DNA of 64,000 bases from an uncultured Sphingomonadaceae bacterium. GTDB taxonomy: Bacteria > Pseudomonadota > Alphaproteobacteria > Sphingomonadales > Sphingomonadaceae. The notes under the pieces were generated by a model. The model saw only the letters and a list, made by a program, of their open reading frames with translations, searched no databases and was not told where the DNA came from. Numbering within the stretch: the stretch's first letter is position 1; each line of letters opens with the position of its first letter. Below are positions 1 to 7,441 of this stretch, piece by piece. The translations under genes and the position numbers were made by a program. The stretch is from positions 124,001 to 188,000 of the forward strand of contig CANKZR010000002.1 in NCBI GenBank assembly GCA_947488625.1, in the 5' to 3' direction.

Positions 1-402
1 GTAGATGTGAACCAGACGCCCGACGGCGACGGCATTCTGGTCAATTTTCCGGATGTGACCTTTGCGGTCGATTCGACCAGCATCTCGCCCACGATGCGCA
101 ACACGCTGGACGGGGTTGCCCAGTCGATGATCGACTATCCCGAATCGCTCATCGACGTGATGGGCCATACCGATTCGACCGGTAGCGAGCAGTACAATCT
201 CGATCTGTCGCGCCGCCGCGCGGAATCGGTTGCCAACTATCTCGTGTCGCGTGGTGTCTCGCGCGCCCGGATCGAAACGATCGGCTATGGCGAACAATAT
301 CCCGTCGCCGATAACACGACAGCCGCCGGTCGTTCTGAAAATCGCCGTGTGGAAATCCGCATTACGCCGATCACCCAGGAAGATGTCGACGCAGCCTACT
401 GA
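1..402 (+). CDS. OmpA family protein, C-terminal peptidoglycan-binding domain (5' partial)
   Basis: The reading frame is open from base 1, so the N-terminus lies outside the window; a GTG at 7 is probably internal. The visible 133 residues are almost entirely an OmpA-like domain, which binds diaminopimelate in peptidoglycan non-covalently from an outer-membrane anchor. The signature GHTDSTG is followed by NLDLSRRRAESVANYL, supplying the conserved Asp and Arg of the ligand pocket, and the domain ends in SENRRVEIRI. Whether the missing part is a beta-barrel or a lipoprotein cannot be seen. A strong intrinsic terminator follows 25 bases after the stop. Confidence 0.9.
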   Translation, partial: VDVNQTPDGDGILVNFPDVTFAVDSTSISPTMRNTLDGVAQSMIDYPESLIDVMGHTDSTGSEQYNLDLSRRRAESVANYLVSRGVSRARIETIGYGEQYPVADNTTAAGRSENRRVEIRITPITQEDVDAAY

Positions 403-426
403 TCGGATCTTCGACTAGACAAGAAA

Positions 427-453
427 GGCCGCTCCGTCTGGGGCGGTCTTTTT
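427..453 (+). terminator. Intrinsic terminator of the OmpA-family gene
   Basis: GGCCGCTCC pairs with GGGGCGGTC (with G-U pairs) across a short GTCT loop and is followed by five T residues. It lies just after the OmpA-family stop at 402 and is oriented for rightward transcription. Confidence 0.85.
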
Positions 454-721
454 GTTTGGCCTCGAACGCCCGAACCACTCCCTTCCTTGCAGGCAATTTC
501 GGAGAACGGTCGGCGCTGAGCCGGCCGCAGGTGCCCCGCAGCGAAGCGGAGGGAGAAGCGGAGGGAACAGAACCTAGGACGAAGCCTCGGAGGCGGCTTG
601 GAAAAACAAACCACTTCACGGTCTGCGCCTAGCCGACCGCAAGGCCGAACGGTCGCCAGCAGCGGGCGCGTCTAGCGAGGACGATCGCGCGGAGGCGCAA
701 ACGAGAAGCGAACCAACCTGC
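454..721. other. Intergenic region between convergent genes, no gene seen
   Basis: This stretch separates the 3' ends of the OmpA-family gene and the CysQ-like gene. Short open frames occur on both strands, but none has a ribosome binding site or family resemblance. The right-hand part contains one copy of a dispersed repeat (636-700), listed separately. Nothing else is identified. Confidence 0.6.
636..700. repeat. Dispersed intergenic repeat, copy A
   Basis: Two blocks are shared with copy B near 26954-27021. The first is an identical 17-mer, 636-652. The second is 667-700, nearly identical and containing CTAGCGAGGACGAT. The blocks are 14 bases apart here and 17 in copy B. A 6-bp hairpin (CGACCG/CGGTCG, 634-655) overlaps the first block in this copy only. 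Both copies lie outside genes. The family is not identified. Confidence 0.65.
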
Positions 722-1504
722 CTACTTTCCCACCAGGCGCCTGGCTCGTTCCTGCAACCTGTCCACCGCTGCACCGTGAATGCCCGGCGCACTGACGAGC
801 AGACCGAAAGCTCGCGGATCGCGCTTGTTATAGGCGAGCGGCTGGCCGAATGCGTCGGTAACGGCCGCCCCCGCTTCGCGCGCGATCAGGGCCGCTGCGG
901 CGATATCCCACTCGAAACCCCAGCGGACGGTTGCGACAAGGTCCGCCCGGTCGGCAGCGACCATGGCGATGCGCAGGGCGATGGAATTCGGTTGTTCCAC
1001 TTTCGTCAGGTCATGGTCTTCCTTGGGCAGGTCATGGACCGGTACCCGTGCACCGGCGAATGTCTCCCGCTTGCTGGCTTTCAACCGTTCGCCGTTCAGC
1101 CAGGCCCCTTTCCCGGCGACGGCAGACCATACCTCTTCGCGCGCTGGCGCCACCAGCGAACCGATCAGCGGGCGACCTGCACAGATCAGCGCGACCGAAA
1201 CCGCCCAGCCCTTGCGCCCACGGATAAAATCGCGCGTGCCATCGATGGGATCGACCAGCCAGATCAGGCCCTTCTTCAGCCGGTCCGCATTATCGGCGGT
1301 CTCCTCCGACAGCCATCCGGCAGCGGGTAGCAGCGCACCCAGTTCGCGGCGCAGGAAGGCATCGACCTCCAGATCGGCCTCGCACACCGGATTGCCCGGA
1401 TATTTTTCCCAGCTTTGCAGGTCATGGCCACCCGCGGGCCACTTGCGAAGCGCCATGTGACCCGCCTCGCGGCAAATCTGTTCAAGTCTCATGCTGTCGA
1501 TCAT
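722..1504 (-). CDS. cysQ: 3'(2'),5'-bisphosphate nucleotidase CysQ / inositol monophosphatase family
   Basis: A 260-residue member of the Mg-dependent inositol-phosphatase fold. CysQ-type enzymes remove the 3'-phosphate of PAP, a by-product of sulfate assimilation. The metal-site motifs are present: SEET near residue 67, then WLVDPIDGTRDFI, and a C-terminal GFEWDIAAAALIAREAG that matches the WDxAA signature. Length fits CysQ. The start is the ATG at 1504; a second Met five codons in (1492) is possible. It is divergent from sucC, and the 118-bp gap must hold both promoters. Family assignment is firm; PAP rather than inositol phosphate or another small substrate is inferred. Confidence 0.8.
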   Translation of the reverse strand: MIDSMRLEQICREAGHMALRKWPAGGHDLQSWEKYPGNPVCEADLEVDAFLRRELGALLPAAGWLSEETADNADRLKKGLIWLVDPIDGTRDFIRGRKGWAVSVALICAGRPLIGSLVAPAREEVWSAVAGKGAWLNGERLKASKRETFAGARVPVHDLPKEDHDLTKVEQPNSIALRIAMVAADRADLVATVRWGFEWDIAAAALIAREAGAAVTDAFGQPLAYNKRDPRAFGLLVSAPGIHGAAVDRLQERARRLVGK

Positions 1505-1622
1505 CGGTGTCGTTGCCTGTGCGCAAGGGCGGAACCGATTGCAAGCACCGCGCGATGATGCTTAAGCGCGCGCAAACATCGCTGTCCCCCGACTCTCATT
1601 CACTGAAACGAAGGTTCGCCCC

Positions 1623-2822
1623 ATGAACATCCACGAATACCAGGCCAAGGAACTGCTCGCGAAATTCGGTATTGCCGTACCTACCGGCTATCCGGCGCTC
1701 AGCGTGGAGGAGGCCGTGGAGGGTGCAAAGAAGCTGCCCGGGCCGCTGTACGTTGTGAAGGCGCAGATCCACGCAGGCGGACGCGGTAAGGGCAAGTTCA
1801 CTGAACTTGGCGTTGATGCGAAAGGCGGCGTGCGGCTGGCCAAGAGCATCGAGGATGTCGAGGCGGATGCACGGGACATGCTCGGCAATACGCTCGTCAC
1901 CGTGCAGACAGGTGACGAAGGCAAGCAGGTCAATCGCCTCTACGTTACCGATGGCGTGGATATCGCGAAGGAATACTACCTCTCCATGGTGATCGACCGC
2001 GAGACGAGCCGGGTGGCCATGATCGTCTCGACCGAAGGCGGCATGGATATCGAGGACGTGGCGCACAACACGCCCGACAAGATCGCCACCATCACCATCG
2101 ATCCGGCCACCGGCTTCATGCCGCATCATGGCCGCAGCGTCGCCTTTGCACTGAAGCTGGAAGGCGGTCTGGCGAAAGAGGCGCAGAAGCTGTCGAAGAA
2201 GCTTTACGAGGCCTTCACCGCGCTGGATTGCGACATGCTGGAGATCAACCCGCTGGTGGAGACCAAGGGTGGCGAGCTGCTGGTGCTGGACACCAAGATG
2301 AGTTTCGATTCCAACGCGCTCTATCGCCACAAGGACGTGGAGGAGATGCGCGACGAGACCGAGGAAGACCCGATGGAGGTCGAGGCATCGAAGCACGATC
2401 TTGCCTATATCAAGCTCGACGGCGACATTGGCTGCATGGTGAACGGCGCAGGGCTGGCGATGGCGACGATGGACATCATCAAGCTCAACGGCTCGTTCCC
2501 GGCAAACTTCCTCGACGTGGGCGGCGGCGCGACGACCGAGAAGGTGACAGCGGCGTTCAAGATCATCCTGTCCGACCCTTCGGTGAAGGGCATTCTGGTC
2601 AACATCTTCGGCGGTATCATGAAGTGCGACATCATCGCCGACGGCATCGTGTCGGCAGCGAAGGAAGTGAACCTTTCGGTACCGCTGGTGGTTCGCCTGG
2701 AAGGCACGAACGTGCAGAAAGGCAAGGATATCCTCGCCAACTCGGGCCTGCCGATCATCCCCGCAGACGACCTGGGCGATGCCGCAAAGAAGATCGTGGC
2801 CGAAGTGAAGAAAGCCGCTTGA
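1623..2822 (+). CDS. sucC: Succinyl-CoA synthetase (ADP-forming) subunit beta
   Basis: TCA-cycle enzyme converting succinyl-CoA, ADP and phosphate to succinate, CoA and ATP as a heterotetramer with SucD in the cytoplasm. The 399-residue length is typical. It starts with the family N-terminus [16 protein letters not shown], continues with the ATP-grasp domain, and has the beta-subunit CoA-ligase region with GGGATTEKV and [16 protein letters not shown] Shine-Dalgarno lies about 8 bases before the ATG. sucD, usually immediately downstream in bacteria, is not next: a leftward DUF6265 gene follows 21 bases later. No strong terminator follows, only a weak 5-bp hairpin at 2822-2835. Confidence 0.97.
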   Translation: MNIHEYQAKELLAKFGIAVPTGYPALSVEEAVEGAKKLPGPLYVVKAQIHAGGRGKGKFTELGVDAKGGVRLAKSIEDVEADARDMLGNTLVTVQTGDEGKQVNRLYVTDGVDIAKEYYLSMVIDRETSRVAMIVSTEGGMDIEDVAHNTPDKIATITIDPATGFMPHHGRSVAFALKLEGGLAKEAQKLSKKLYEAFTALDCDMLEINPLVETKGGELLVLDTKMSFDSNALYRHKDVEEMRDETEEDPMEVEASKHDLAYIKLDGDIGCMVNGAGLAMATMDIIKLNGSFPANFLDVGGGATTEKVTAAFKIILSDPSVKGILVNIFGGIMKCDIIADGIVSAAKEVNLSVPLVVRLEGTNVQKGKDILANSGLPIIPADDLGDAAKKIVAEVKKAA

Positions 2823-2843
2823 AGGCAGCAGCCTTAACTCCGC

Positions 2844-3371
2844 CTAGTCGAGCGGGTCGAAATCGAACACGAGTTCCCTGATCTCGTCGCCGTCGCCCTG
2901 CATGCGTACGGCGACGACGATCCCGTCTTCGGTATTTTCGCCGTTGGCGCAGCGGTAGGTCAGTGCGCTGAAATAGGCCGCACAAGGCTCAAGCGCCACC
3001 AGCCTGAATTCCAGCATGTCATCCTTCTCCTCCCATCCGGTGAGGTCGGGATGGAAATGCTTGAGTCGCACGGCCAGCGAACCGTCGACTTCGCTGATAT
3101 ACATGTGCTCCGTAAACAGCAGGCCGCCCTCCCCATCCTCCTGCACGAACAGGCCGACCATCGTGTTACCCGTGGGCGGCAGCCAGCTTTCGTGCGCGGG
3201 TGCGCCGCCGATTCCGGAGCCGCTCCAGCTTCCGGCAAGCCACGCAAGCTGGGCGAGTCGAGCAGGCGGCGGAACGTGGTCGTCGCCAGCAACGCGAGTT
3301 TCCTGCGCGTGGGCGGGAGCCTCAAGCGAAAGAGCAATGGCCATCGCTATGGCGGGAACGGGCAGGCGCAT
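2844..3371 (-). CDS. Secreted DUF6265 family protein
   Basis: A 175-residue predicted periplasmic protein of unknown function. A signal peptide (MRLPVPAIAMAIALSLEAPAHA) is followed by a single DUF6265-like domain beginning AQLAWLAGSWSG, a lipocalin-like small beta-barrel pattern. The track-like longer start 7 codons upstream is less likely, because AAGGAGA sits about 6-8 bases before the ATG at 3371 and the signal peptide begins there. It is convergent with sucC and divergent from etfB. No catalytic motif is visible. Confidence 0.72.
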   Translation of the reverse strand: MRLPVPAIAMAIALSLEAPAHAQETRVAGDDHVPPPARLAQLAWLAGSWSGSGIGGAPAHESWLPPTGNTMVGLFVQEDGEGGLLFTEHMYISEVDGSLAVRLKHFHPDLTGWEEKDDMLEFRLVALEPCAAYFSALTYRCANGENTEDGIVVAVRMQGDGDEIRELVFDFDPLD

Positions 3372-3440
3372 GCGGGAGTCTCCTTTACACATGGCCGCTG
3401 AAAGCTAAGGCGACGACGCGCCGCGGTAAAGCAAACTTGC

Positions 3441-3468
3441 TTGACCTATACGTAAAGCGACTTACATA
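3441..3468 (+). promoter_or_regulatory. Candidate sigma-70-type promoter of etfBA, with partial dyad
   Basis: TTGACC (3441-3446), a 16-bp spacer and TACATA (3463-3468) lie about 36 bases before the etfB start. The spacer holds an imperfect dyad, ACGTAAAG and ACTTACAT, that could be an operator for a TetR-type regulator. The promoter reading is pattern-based; the operator is speculative. Confidence 0.4.
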
Positions 3469-3504
3469 AGCGGCAGATTGAAAAGCCAGTGAGAGGGTAA
3501 ATCC

Positions 3505-4251
3505 ATGAAGATCCTCGTGCCCGTTAAGCGGGTGATTGATTACAACGTGAAGCCGCGCGTGAAGGCGGACGGTTCGGGTGTCGATCTTGCGAACGTCAAG
3601 ATGAGCATGAACCCGTTCGACGAGATCGCGGTGGAAGAAGCGCTTCGGTTGAAGGAAGCAGGCAAGGCGGAAGAAGTCATTGCCGTGTCCGTCGGTCCTG
3701 CCAAGGCGCAGGAGACGCTGCGTACAGCGCTTGCCATGGGTGCAGACCGCGCGATCCTGGTGGAGAGCGACGAACTGGTCGAACCGCTGGCCGTCGCAAA
3801 GATCCTGAAGGCTATCGTCGAGCAGGAAGAGCCCGGCATCGTGATGCTGGGCAAGCAGGCGATCGACGACGATTCAAACCAGACCGGCCAGATGCTGGCT
3901 GCATTGCTGAACCGCCCGCAGGGCACCTTTGCCAGCAAGGTTGAGCTTGATGGCGACAGCGTGTCCGTCACGCGCGAAGTGGACGGCGGGCTGGAGACGG
4001 TGAAGCTGACGCTGCCCGCCATCGTCACCACCGATCTTCGTCTGAACGAGCCGCGCTATGCTTCGCTGCCCAATATCATGAAGGCGAAGAAGAAGCCGCT
4101 CGACACCAAGACGCCCGATGACTTCGGCGTCGATGTGGCCCCGCGCCTTACCACCACCAACGTGTCCGAACCCCCGGTTCGCCAGGCAGGCGAGATCGTG
4201 GAAGATGTCGATGCATTGGTCGCCAAGCTCAAAGCCCTGGGAGTTGCCTGA
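3505..4251 (+). CDS. etfB: Electron transfer flavoprotein subunit beta
   Basis: Beta subunit of the soluble FAD/AMP heterodimer that accepts electrons from acyl-CoA dehydrogenases and passes them to ETF-ubiquinone oxidoreductase. The 248 residues match the family length and begin [19 protein letters not shown]. The AMP-binding region and the recognition loop [20 protein letters not shown] are present. GAGAGGG lies a few bases before the ATG. The stop overlaps the etfA start by one base (TGATG), so the two subunits are translationally coupled. Confidence 0.97.
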   Translation: MKILVPVKRVIDYNVKPRVKADGSGVDLANVKMSMNPFDEIAVEEALRLKEAGKAEEVIAVSVGPAKAQETLRTALAMGADRAILVESDELVEPLAVAKILKAIVEQEEPGIVMLGKQAIDDDSNQTGQMLAALLNRPQGTFASKVELDGDSVSVTREVDGGLETVKLTLPAIVTTDLRLNEPRYASLPNIMKAKKKPLDTKTPDDFGVDVAPRLTTTNVSEPPVRQAGEIVEDVDALVAKLKALGVA

Positions 4252-5189
4252 TGACTGCTCTTGTATTTGCTGAACCGCATGGCGACACCGTTGCCGATGC
4301 CACCCTCTCCACCGTTACCGCGGCGGCCGCGCTGGGCGGCCCTGTCCACGTGCTGGTTGCAGGATCGCAGGCTGCGGCCGATGCTACTGCAAAGATCGCC
4401 GGGGTCGAGAAAGTGCTGCTGGCCGACGATGCGGCCTATGGCGATGGCCTGGCTGAAAACGTCGCTCCTCTGATTGCGGGCCTGATGGCCAAAGATGGCG
4501 AAGACTACGACGCCGTGCTGGCGCCTGCCACCACTACCGGCAAGAACGTGCTGCCGCGCGTGGCCGCGCAGCTCGACGTGATGCAGGTGTCGGACATTAT
4601 CAGTGTGGAAGGCCCCAGGAGCTTCACCCGCCCGATCTATGCCGGCAACGCCATTGCCACGGTGGAATCGTCCGATCCCAAGCTGGTGATCACCGTGCGC
4701 ACCACGGCCTTCGACAAGGCCGAGGCGGAAGGCGGCAGCGCCGGCGTGGAGGCGACAAGCGGCCCCGGCGATGCGGGCCTTTCCAGTTTCGTCGGCCTCG
4801 ATGCGGTAAAGAGCGATCGTCCCGAACTCACCAGTGCAGGCATAGTCGTCTCCGGCGGCCGGGCGCTGAAGGATGGCGAAACGTTCGAACAATACATCAC
4901 CCCGCTGGCAGACAAGCTGGGCGCCGCCATCGGTGCCAGCCGTGCAGCGGTGGATGCAGGCTACGTGCCCAACGATTACCAGGTCGGCCAGACCGGCAAG
5001 ATCGTGGCGCCGGAAGTCTATATCGCCATCGGTATCTCGGGCGCGATCCAGCACCTGGCGGGCATGAAGGACTCCAAGGTGATCGTGGCGATCAACAAGG
5101 ATGCCGATGCCCCCATCTTCCAGGTCGCCGATATCGGCCTGGTCGCTGACCTGTTCAACGCCGTGCCGGAGCTGACAGAGAAGCTGTAA
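4251..5189 (+). CDS. etfA: Electron transfer flavoprotein subunit alpha
   Basis: Alpha subunit of ETF, 312 residues (usual about 310), carrying the C-terminal FAD-binding domain. The FAD signature is clear: [13 protein letters not shown], then [20 protein letters not shown] and [20 protein letters not shown]. The start overlaps the etfB stop by one base. A very strong intrinsic terminator at 5211-5250 ends the operon, and the next gene starts inside its T-tract. Confidence 0.97.
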   Translation: MTALVFAEPHGDTVADATLSTVTAAAALGGPVHVLVAGSQAAADATAKIAGVEKVLLADDAAYGDGLAENVAPLIAGLMAKDGEDYDAVLAPATTTGKNVLPRVAAQLDVMQVSDIISVEGPRSFTRPIYAGNAIATVESSDPKLVITVRTTAFDKAEAEGGSAGVEATSGPGDAGLSSFVGLDAVKSDRPELTSAGIVVSGGRALKDGETFEQYITPLADKLGAAIGASRAAVDAGYVPNDYQVGQTGKIVAPEVYIAIGISGAIQHLAGMKDSKVIVAINKDADAPIFQVADIGLVADLFNAVPELTEKL

Positions 5190-5210
5190 GCTTTTCCGAC
5201 ATTTGACACA

Positions 5211-5250
5211 AAGGGCCTCCCCCGTATGTTTGCGGGCGGAGGCCCTTTTT
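5211..5250 (+). terminator. Intrinsic terminator of etfBA overlapping the next gene's start
   Basis: AAGGGCCTCC pairs with GGAGGCCCTT. A smaller inner stem (CCCG/CGGG) is followed by a T-run. The downstream arm contains GGAGG (5238-5242), which is also the Shine-Dalgarno of the TTG start at 5249, and the TTG itself sits in the T-tract. Confidence 0.85.
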
Positions 5251-6181
5251 GCGTAAACCAACTTCTGCACTCGCGATTTCTGTCGTCACTGCGCTGTCCG
5301 CCCCGCTGGCGGCACAGGAGAACAACATTGCAGTCTCGCCTGTCGCCCAGACATTGATAGACGAAGAGCGAATACACACGCCGCAAGCCGCGTGGTCGCT
5401 CACCTCGGCGGGGGACGGTTGTTCGGTCCAGCGCGAATTCATGCTCGATGGAAATCACATCACTTTCGTGATGAAGCGACTTCAACCCGGCATGCCTTTT
5501 GAATACGCGCTGGTCGGCGGTGGCTTCGATCCGGAAGAGGAATTGCAAGCCGGTTTTGTGCCGGGAACGGGATTGGCCAGCTTTAGTCGGATAGGTACCG
5601 CTTCGGCAGGTAGTCGCGATGGCGTGTTCTTTGCCGGACCCGCCTTTCCGCGTGTCGATGGCCATTATGCAGACGAGCTCAGCCTTTCAACTGCCACACA
5701 CTACTTCGTGGTGCAGGATGGCGATGATCACGCTGTGGTCTTAAGAACCGGAGCGGTCCGGATGGCCATTGATGCACTGAAGCAATGTGCAGATGAACAA
5801 CTGGCTGCGCTCGGCGTGCGCCCAAGGGGACCATCAGAGGGCGGGCAACCTCTACGCCTGCTTAATGCAATGGAAATCGGTACGATGATCTCCCGCCCCT
5901 ATTCACGGATGGCGCGGATACGAAAAGTGTCGGGTGAAATGCCGATCCGCGTTGTTGTCGATGGGTCCGGCACGATGGTCGATTGCCAGGCTGGAGACGG
6001 GCTGATCCCTCGTGCCCTGCGCGAAGAGGTTTGCACAATCATGCGCGAACAGGGTGAGTATGAAATTGCAGTCGATGGAGACGGTCAAACGGTAGCAGGC
6101 GTATTCTTCACGAATATTATATTCTCGTCCTTGGGTATGACCCCCGGCGCAGATGGCCGTGTCTACCGGGAACGTGACTAG
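5249..6181 (+). CDS. Secreted hypothetical protein with a TonB-C-like tail
   Basis: A 310-residue predicted periplasmic protein I do not recognise as a named family. The TTG at 5249 is chosen because a good signal peptide begins there ([20 protein letters not shown], then AAQ) and GGAGG is 6 bases upstream. The last 90 residues ([16 protein letters not shown], later [10 protein letters not shown]) resemble the beta-strand pattern of TonB C-terminal domains found in sphingomonad secreted proteins, but no transmembrane anchor or proline-rich linker is present. The stop overlaps that of the convergent DUF445 gene by the four bases CTAG. Confidence 0.7.
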   Translation: MRKPTSALAISVVTALSAPLAAQENNIAVSPVAQTLIDEERIHTPQAAWSLTSAGDGCSVQREFMLDGNHITFVMKRLQPGMPFEYALVGGGFDPEEELQAGFVPGTGLASFSRIGTASAGSRDGVFFAGPAFPRVDGHYADELSLSTATHYFVVQDGDDHAVVLRTGAVRMAIDALKQCADEQLAALGVRPRGPSEGGQPLRLLNAMEIGTMISRPYSRMARIRKVSGEMPIRVVVDGSGTMVDCQAGDGLIPRALREEVCTIMREQGEYEIAVDGDGQTVAGVFFTNIIFSSLGMTPGADGRVYRERD

Positions 6182-7428
6182 AACACCGTCGTCAGGAAGT
6201 GGATGGTAACGCCCACCAGTCCACCCACCAGCGTACCGTTGATGCGGATGAACTGCAGGTCGCGCCCCACGGCGCTTTCGATACGGCCGGTAACCGTGCT
6301 GGCATCCCAGCTTTTGACGGTGTGGGACACGAGGCCCACGATCTGCTCGCCATAGCGGTTTACCACGCCCACCAGCGTGCGGCGGGCGAAGCGGTTTACC
6401 TGCAATTGCAGCGCCGGATCCTGGCGCAGCGTGGCGCCTAGCTCGGCCAGCGAGTGACCGATTTCGCCGCCCATGGCCTTGTCCGGGTTGCGGATGTTGT
6501 CGATCAGCGAGCGGCGCAGCCGTTCCCACACGCCCATCCACCAGTCCGATACGGCGGGATTGGCGAGCAGATCGTTCTTCATCCGCTCCACCTTGGCACG
6601 TGTCTCCGGATCGTGCTGCAAGTCGTGTGCAAGCTTTTCCAGGCCTTGCTGCACCTTGCTGCGCAGCGGATGATCGGGATCGACCAGGATTTCCGCCAGC
6701 AGGCGGTAAAGACCGTCGAGCACCGAAGTTGCCAACCGACCGTCTAGCCCCGTCCAGCGGATGATGGCATTGGCGCGTTCCTGCACCATGGTTCGCACCA
6801 TCTCCTCGTTGTCTTCCAGCGTAAGGCCGGCCCAGCGGATCATCGAATCCATCAGCGGACGATGGCGATTGTCGGCTATGGCCGCTTCCAGCATTCGCCC
6901 CAGCAGTGGCGAGACATCGAGCTTTTCCGCCTGCCGCGCGAGGCCCGCCTTCACCTGCAGCCCAAGCCTGTCCGGATCGAGCGATTCGAGCAGTTCGACG
7001 AACAGTTGCACTGCGCCTGCGCGAAGGCGGCCTTCCGTCGTATCGCCGCGCTTCACAAGGAAATCGCCCGCCGCCCGCGCAACGTTCATATCGCGCATCC
7101 GCCGGGCCACCACGACGGGCGTGAGGAAGTTGGAGCGCAGGAATTCCGCCATCGTATCCGCGATCCGATCCTTGTTCTGCGGAATGATCGCGGTGTGCGG
7201 AATAGGGATGCCCAGCGGGTGGCGGAACAGGGCTGTAACCGCGAACCAGTCTGCCAGACCGCCGACCATCGCGGCTTCGGCAAAGGCGTGCACATAGCCC
7301 CATGCAGGATGCACACTGAGCATGTTGTGGGCGAGCAGAAAAACACCCGCCATGCCCACCAGCAGCATCGTGGCGGCTATACGCATGCGGCGTGCGCGAT
7401 CCGGCGGCAGCGGTGCGCCGCCCTGCAT
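6178..7428 (-). CDS. DUF445 domain-containing inner-membrane protein
   Basis: A 416-residue protein of the YheB/YjiN-type DUF445 family, whose function is not established. It has an N-terminal transmembrane segment (MLLVGMAGVFLLAHNML) and a second hydrophobic stretch at the extreme C-terminus ([17 protein letters not shown]), with a long helical middle region. The motif VGGLADWFAVTALFRHPLG near the N-terminus is the family hallmark. It lies 13 bases downstream of the RND permease on the same strand, so is probably co-transcribed with the efflux genes; a functional link is unproven. Confidence 0.85.
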   Translation of the reverse strand: MQGGAPLPPDRARRMRIAATMLLVGMAGVFLLAHNMLSVHPAWGYVHAFAEAAMVGGLADWFAVTALFRHPLGIPIPHTAIIPQNKDRIADTMAEFLRSNFLTPVVVARRMRDMNVARAAGDFLVKRGDTTEGRLRAGAVQLFVELLESLDPDRLGLQVKAGLARQAEKLDVSPLLGRMLEAAIADNRHRPLMDSMIRWAGLTLEDNEEMVRTMVQERANAIIRWTGLDGRLATSVLDGLYRLLAEILVDPDHPLRSKVQQGLEKLAHDLQHDPETRAKVERMKNDLLANPAVSDWWMGVWERLRRSLIDNIRNPDKAMGGEIGHSLAELGATLRQDPALQLQVNRFARRTLVGVVNRYGEQIVGLVSHTVKSWDASTVTGRIESAVGRDLQFIRINGTLVGGLVGVTIHFLTTVF

Positions 7429-7441
7429 CGTCAGGCTTCCC

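Noticed and set aside
371-619. Minus-strand frames of 72-82 codons overlapping the OmpA terminator and spacer
   Set aside because: No ribosome site, no homologous pattern, and they run across the terminator and into the OmpA gene.
2822-2835. Small hairpin after sucC considered as a terminator
   Set aside because: Only five base pairs and no T-tract.
5903-7303. A 466-codon frame overlapping the DUF445 gene in another frame
   Set aside because: The DUF445 frame carries family motifs; this one is Arg/Gly/Ala-rich and has no recognisable domain.
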